Of a stretch of DNA of 64,000 nt, positions 59,496-64,000 are shown in pieces. The DNA is from Ophioderma brevispina. Lineage: Eukaryota > Echinodermata > Ophiuroidea > Amphilepidida > Ophiodermatidae. Where the stretch lies: NCBI GenBank assembly GCA_023653785.1, contig JAMKCH010035811.1, forward strand, positions 51,435 to 115,434, read 5' to 3'. The notes below the pieces were generated by a model. That model ran no database searches. It saw nothing but the letters and a program-made list of their open reading frames with translations, and was not told the DNA's origin. Made by a program: the position numbers and the translations under genes. How positions within the stretch are numbered: the first letter of the stretch is position 1; each line of letters starts with the position of its first letter.

Positions 59496-59900
59496 ATTAT
59501 TTTAGGCACTTGTCAGTCAAAGTTATGTTTCCACATGAAATTCTCAAATGTGAAAATTCATGCTCTGTAAAGTTTTTGGTTTTTGGTATGATATTTTTCT
59601 ATGTTCTGTAAGAAACAAAGAAATATGCGAAAAAAAAGACAAAATAGATGTTTATGTACATGACTTTTAGATTGAAAGTATAAAAGATTACCAAAACTGA
59701 AAAACCACAATCTATCCTGTCGTCCATGAATGACTTTAGGACCAGTATGTTTTTAGTGAACATATTCTAGCAGTGTGTAAGTACTTGGCAGCAAACCCAG
59801 CTATTAAGCCAAGGGGTATTTTTATAGGCATTATTTGTATCAAAATGTGGCAAAAAAAATGTCCGTCAGGATAAATGGATCGGCTCATCGCAGTTGACGT

Positions 59901-59935
59901 CTATATAAAAGGGTACTGTACTACTGCCATCTTAC
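59901..59935 (+). promoter_or_regulatory. TATA box before a possible first exon
   Basis: CTATATAAAAGGG is close to the optimal TATA consensus. A start site would be expected near 59932, about 50 bp before the ATG at 59983. No confirmed downstream exons. Confidence 0.4.
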
Positions 59936-59982
59936 ATTACCAGCTTTGACCACTTTTTACCGTTTCAGCCCAAGTTGATCAG

Positions 59983-60118
59983 AATGACCCAAACCGGGTG
60001 CACACTAAGAGGACGAAGGTGCAGAAGAGAACAAAGGTTGCTGTCCAGAGGATTGTATGTGGACTATGTGTTATTTTTTTAATATTGGTGTTTATTTTCT
60101 CGAATGATATCTTAAAGG
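59983..60118 (+). CDS. Possible 5' exon of a type II membrane protein
   Basis: The ATG at 59983 opens a short frame, but the adjacent frame is more protein-like: about 57 codons coding VHTKRTKVQKRTKVAVQRI followed by VCGLCVIFLILVFIFS, a very basic segment and a single hydrophobic segment, the layout of a type II membrane protein start. One base change between ATG and this frame would join them. A good TATA box lies 80 bp upstream. No second exon could be found, and chance cannot be excluded. Confidence 0.25.
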
Positions 60119-60510
60119 ACTTGTATTAGAGGTTCTCGCATTTCACCAATCAAATTGAAGATTTGGGTGTCACCAGAAAGACTTTCTTAGATTTTAACTA
60201 AATTGAACTTCTGGTTTGGTTTCTATGAGCCATTTTGCTTCTATGAATAAGAATATTTGCCAGTAAGATAGGAAAATTTGTGCCACGAATGGTTATACCA
60301 CATTAAAATTTGTGACTCCGGTCTCTTAGGCCTACTCTTCTGTTTATGATAGTCTGCAGAAGAAAGGGAGATCGTCGTCCTTCACCAGCTAGTTTGACGA
60401 CATCATGGGCATTGAAAGCTTCAGCGAGCTGAGAGGAGGAGCGAAGGAAACAGGCATGAAGAAGAAGTTGATGTAAATAACGGCAGCAAACAGACAAGAA
60501 AGAATATGTG
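60119..60510. other. Spacer, nothing recognised
   Basis: No coding, RNA or repeat signal was supported. The 64-codon minus-strand frame at 60303-60497 has no motif. Confidence 0.35.
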
Positions 60511-60881
60511 CTTTAAAGTGAAAGTGGAGGAGATTTTTTTAGTACGAATTTCTCTCAAATTCACTGGATAGGTTGTAGACTACCTACCGGAACGTTTCGA
60601 AGGTTTATTGGACAAACAGGTGCAAAAGAAAACCGCAAACCTTGTTTTGAACTTGTTTGCCTGCTATCGTAATCGCTCCCCATAGAAAACCATGCTTTGA
60701 CTTCTGTCGTGCACGACAGAAAGTACTAAATCATCATCTTATTACATAAAGACGACGTTTTCGGCTTATTCACTTCAGGTGTGATCTAATACATTGGTAA
60801 GCATTCCAAATATGTAAAAAACCGGGGTTCGAGAAAAATTGGGGGCGCTTCTTTCTGGAAATCTCCTCATGTCTCTTTAAG
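60511..60881 (+). repeat. MITE with CTTTAAAG..GGAGATTT ends, copy 2
   Basis: CTTTAAAGTGAAAGTGGAGG at 60511 pairs with AAATCTCCTCATGTCTCTTT..AAG at 60860-60881. The interior matches 1042-1385 block by block. The right part (AAATTGGGGGCGCTTCTTTC) resembles the foldback arm, so the two families share sequence. No coding content. Confidence 0.75.
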
Positions 60882-60917
60882 TAAGTAGGAATGAAGACTG
60901 AGTCCCATTGTAACGTG

Positions 60918-61400
60918 TCAGGCGCGGATATAGGGAGGGGGCGGAGGGGGCGCGCGCCTCCCGGTAATTCTGCAAAATCTTGCAAAATCAGCCCATTTGG
61001 ACAAGTTTAGCCTTTCAGCCCAGCAGCAAAACCAACAACACCACAGGTTCCACCAGCAGCAGGTCCACCAGCAAAACCACCAACGCCAAAGGGTCCACCA
61101 GCAGCAGGTCCACCAGCACACACTACACACACCACCAACACCACAGGGTCGACCAGCAGCAGGTCCACCAGCAACAGGGTCCATCAGTACCAGGTCCCCC
61201 AGTGCGACATGGTAAACCAGCAGTGGGTCCGCCAGCAACACTAAGTCCCTAAGCAGGTCCCCAACGCCACAGGGTACACCAATTGTAGATCCGCCAGCAT
61301 CACTAAGTCCCAGGTCCCCAACGCCACAGGGCCCACCAACAGCAGGTACACCCGCATTACTGGGTCCCCCAGCACCCCACCTCCAGGTCCCACACTATTA
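60918..61400 (+). repeat. CCACCAGCAGCAGGT minisatellite with GC-rich edge
   Basis: From 61020 units of 15-24 bp (CCACCAGCAGCAGGTCCAC type) repeat about twenty times, decaying to the right. One frame reads PPAAGPPA-type repeats, but stops appear in all frames. The preceding CAGGCGCGGATATAGGGAGG is a CAGG-type end reminiscent of hAT elements. It is most simply an expanded minisatellite, though an origin from a proline-rich coding exon is possible. Confidence 0.7.
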
Positions 61401-63104
61401 ACACCAGCGAGTCAAGCAACTTTTCATCAAGAGGTATTGTTTAAATACATTTGATATTATGCTTTCAAAAATTTAAACCAATTTCAAGTAAAAAGTGCTT
61501 TTTTTAAACGAGTAATGCACATTCGAAAAATAGTGCCCTAGGGTGGTTTTATTCAGCAGCCATGGGATCATGGTGTCAAAACCCACAAGAAAACTCGCAC
61601 CATAGTTGATTCCCGCTACACCCACTCTGTTTGACCGATCTGGACATATGTACAAGTTGGTGAACTTCATATAAATAGACATTGCAAGTTTGTTTCCACG
61701 AAAACTGTTGGGGAGTGTATGCAAGTACCAGGCTTTCATATGAAAGTAAATATTATGTTACACTTAATCGTAACAGGCACCTTTAAGTAGAGCACAAGAT
61801 TTTCCTGTCATTGGGGGATTCTGATTACCTCCAATGATGTACATTTGAATTAATAAAACAGTCATTTGAGTGTGTATTACTATTTCTTATATGTGAACTC
61901 TGAAATATTGGTCATTGTTTTATTCCTGGCTGTGCATGCCTAGAGAGCAAGGTGCAAGAGTTAAAGGATTGGTAATGCATTGGGTGCACGGTTCAAGGTT
62001 GGATGGCATGCGCATTCAGGCACGGCCAACCGATGTGACTATTCCTGCTCCAATGAATGGCTACGACATTACCCTTTTGGAAAGTGGTGGAAAGAGGAGA
62101 CAACTTGACAAACCCAGTCAAGTTTTCCGCCAGTCAGGAATTGCTAGAAGAGTGTATGCTTCTGGTGAAAAGATAGTGGAGCAAAGATATGCTGTGAACA
62201 TCATGAAGGTTATTCCTAATTCCACGATCAAGATAGGACTCTTGTAATTGTAGAGTCAAGATGGGATAGTTGCCGTTTGACAAACGGTCAATGGACGGTA
62301 TTAACAAGTAGTCTTCAAGTTGATTCCATAAACCCTGGTAGAAAAGAAAAGTTCCTGGAATAAATAAATGCATACAAGCATGGGATTCGGCAAATACGTT
62401 CTTGAAAAAAACAGCAGCAGAGAGAAGCAGTAGAAGGAGATTAGGTTTTTGGAAAGGTAGATGGAGCGGTCAGTTCATGATCAGTGATGTATAATTACTC
62501 TTTGACCCTCTTTGACTGAAGTTTGTACATAACATTGAAACAGAAGAAATGATTAACAATCAAGATGAATCATCATTTAATGCGGTTGTCAAAGGGAGTA
62601 TTGAACCACCCTTCTTTAAGGATCATTTGCAGTTCTACGGATTATAATATGGGACATTGTGAATCTTTGCCGATGTTTTTTCACTCTGATGACCTGGCAA
62701 TTAAATGGCAAATCTTTGCCTTGTTTTTGAAAAGAATGTGTAAGAAGGTGTTATGGGGAGGTGACTCGCTAGTCCAAGCCAAAAGATGAACTAGTTTGAA
62801 GGCTTGAGGAGGGTATATCCCTTAAATCTATAAATGCCATTTTCCCACTTTTCAAAATCACGAAGCAGACCCCTTTGCCTTGTGTTTAGGGTAAAATTGC
62901 TCATAGATCTAACAAGACAAATTACGCCACCTCCCCTTTTTGCGGTGATTGTCGGGTTCGTAGTCATTTTCCCTCTAGGGACATAAAGGGTATAGGTCAA
63001 CATTCCCATTGACGGCAGCATTAAGGTATTCAAGATTTTGCATCTGATTCTCATGTGAGCGATGTCTCTAAAGTTCAGCCGTGAATTTAGACTAACATAA
63101 TGTT
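61401..63104. other. Stretch without a recognised gene; one 110-codon frame
   Basis: The plus frame at 61915-62247 (residues such as HWVHGSRLDGMRIQARPTDV) is the longest here and has even composition, but no motif, splice context or homolog was recognised. The remainder is AT-rich and featureless. Confidence 0.35.
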
Positions 63105-63290
63105 CATTTTTCGAAGTAATTCAAATAGCCAGGGAAATAGCGCCATGTACGTGTCTAAGCTCATCCATTAGTTCCGTCGGTTCATGCAGGTCAAGTTAGA
63201 GGTTATTTTGTGAGGTGGCACCATTATATAATGGACGGACACCAACGCCGCTGTTAAATTACAATTGGGGATCCCGGATTCTGATTAAAA
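63105..63290 (-). repeat. Foldback element fragment (copy 5)
   Basis: Only the central block remains: AATAGCGCCATGTACGTGTC, GCTCATCCATTAGTT, GTCAAGTTAGAGGTTATTTT, GAGGTGGCACCATT and GGGGATCCCGGATT, in the orientation of copy 3. Both arms are missing; a MITE follows 14 bp later. Confidence 0.75.
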
Positions 63291-63303
63291 GTCCTTTCTC
63301 TAA

Positions 63304-63468
63304 GGGAGTTTCCGTAACCTGACCCATCTGACACACTTTTTTTTCTGACACTCTGATGAATTCGGAAACCCTTCATGGAATAAAGCACAGGTGTATTCCG
63401 TTATGGTTTCAAAATTCATAAGTGTGTCAGAAAAAGTGTGTCAGATGGGTCACGTTAGGGAAACTCCC
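63304..63468. repeat. MITE with 50-bp inverted ends, copy 1 of tandem pair
   Basis: GGGAGTTTCCGTAACCTGAC, CCATCTGACACACTTTTTTT and CTGACA at the left are matched inverted at the right (TGTCAGAAAAAGTGTGTCAG, ATGGGTCACGTTAGGGAAAC, TCCC), about 50 bp per side in a 165-bp element. TA precedes the left end. No ORF. Confidence 0.85.
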
Positions 63469-63537
63469 CTTCTTTAATGACAAATACGAAGTTGAGCAAA
63501 AATCTGAGCAAAAAAGTTTGATAATTGGGCTGATCTA

Positions 63538-63704
63538 GGGAGTTTCCGTAACCTGACCCATCTGACACACTTTTTTTTTTCTGACACTCTGATGAATTCG
63601 GAAACCCTTCATGGAATAAAGCACAGGTGTATTCCGTTATGGTTTCAAAATTCATAAGTGTGTCAGAAAAAGTGTGTCAGATGGGTCACGTTAGGGAAAC
63701 TCCC
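63538..63704. repeat. Same MITE, copy 2 of tandem pair
   Basis: Nearly identical to the preceding copy, apart from a longer T-run. The 69-bp flank (CAAATACGAAGTTGAGCAAA, GGGCTGATCT) also follows both copies, so the pair arose by a 234-bp tandem duplication, not by two insertions. Confidence 0.85.
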
Positions 63705-64000
63705 CTTCTTTGATGACAAATACGAAGTTGAGCAAAAATCTGAGCAAAAAATTTTGATAATTGGGCTGATCTTCACAAAAGTATATATTTTTTGCTTAAA
63801 AATAAGAATCAATTTAACAAAGTTATTTTACTGGTAAAATGTCACATCAAATCTCAAGACAGTTATAACCTATGCTTATTTCAATCTTCCACATGCTGTC
63901 TTGGATAACCTTCTGGTGAGCCGTTATATCGTGCGTGGTGCATTCCATGTACTCTAGATAAATAATGAATTAGTCCGTCAAGGAGTTTACCAATATTTGG

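Noticed and set aside
59213..59509. Threonine- and tyrosine-rich minus frame
   Set aside because: A translation of the TAG microsatellite.
61915..62247. 110-codon frame as a confident gene
   Set aside because: Even composition but no motif, start context or neighbours to support it; kept only as a note on the spacer.
63350..63380. CTGATGA..GAAACC resembling a hammerhead core in the tandem MITE
   Set aside because: Only five bases separate the two core parts, so no stem II can form.

Overview
This is a window of AT-rich animal nuclear DNA that is almost entirely transposable elements, satellites and microsatellites. There are no operons, Shine-Dalgarno signals or long bacterial-type ORFs. 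The repeats are animal-type: a Ty3/gypsy LTR element, LINEs, Penelope-like elements (PLEs), foldback elements, many MITEs and tandem satellites. The LTR element carries its integrase upstream of reverse transcriptase. This is the Gmr1 arrangement, described from deuterostomes, so a marine invertebrate deuterostome is a reasonable guess, not a demonstration. Almost every element ORF is broken by single-base shifts, which could be decay or residual long-read error.

Layout. 0-7.8 kb: two foldback copies, a short MITE, two arrays built on a short GTTTAGGG-type core and a MITE with perfect 16-bp inverted ends. 7.8-14.2 kb: the broken Gmr1-type element (5' LTR remnant, PBS, gag, protease, INT, RT, RNase H, PPT, full 3' LTR). 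14.2-17.5 kb: inverted copy (C) of a large non-coding repeat (LR). 17.7-24.2 kb: GC-rich island with coding-like remnants on the minus strand, a promoter-like block at its right end, and related satellite in opposite orientations on the two sides. 25.1-25.7 and 29.2-30.3 kb: two PLE 3' parts in opposite orientations with hammerhead ribozyme motifs. 30.3-46.2 kb: LR copies A and B in direct tandem, each with private insertions. Because one copy keeps the empty site, insertions can be delimited (an L1/Tx1-like fragment with a 15-bp target duplication, a Jockey-superfamily LINE, several MITEs). 48.2-51 kb: a possible DNA transposon with iterated TGCCGAAA motifs, a foldback copy and a ~460-bp tandem duplication. 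54-58 kb: a foldback copy, a GGT microsatellite and a LINE 3' end triplicated with an exact 317-bp period. 59.3-64 kb: a TAG microsatellite, a possible TATA-driven first exon of a membrane protein, a proline-rich minisatellite and a tandemly duplicated MITE.

No convincing intact host gene was found. The most notable items are the Gmr1-type domain order, the hammerhead in the PLE 3' region, the island flanked by opposed satellites, and the tandem LR copies that act as natural before-and-after records of transposition.
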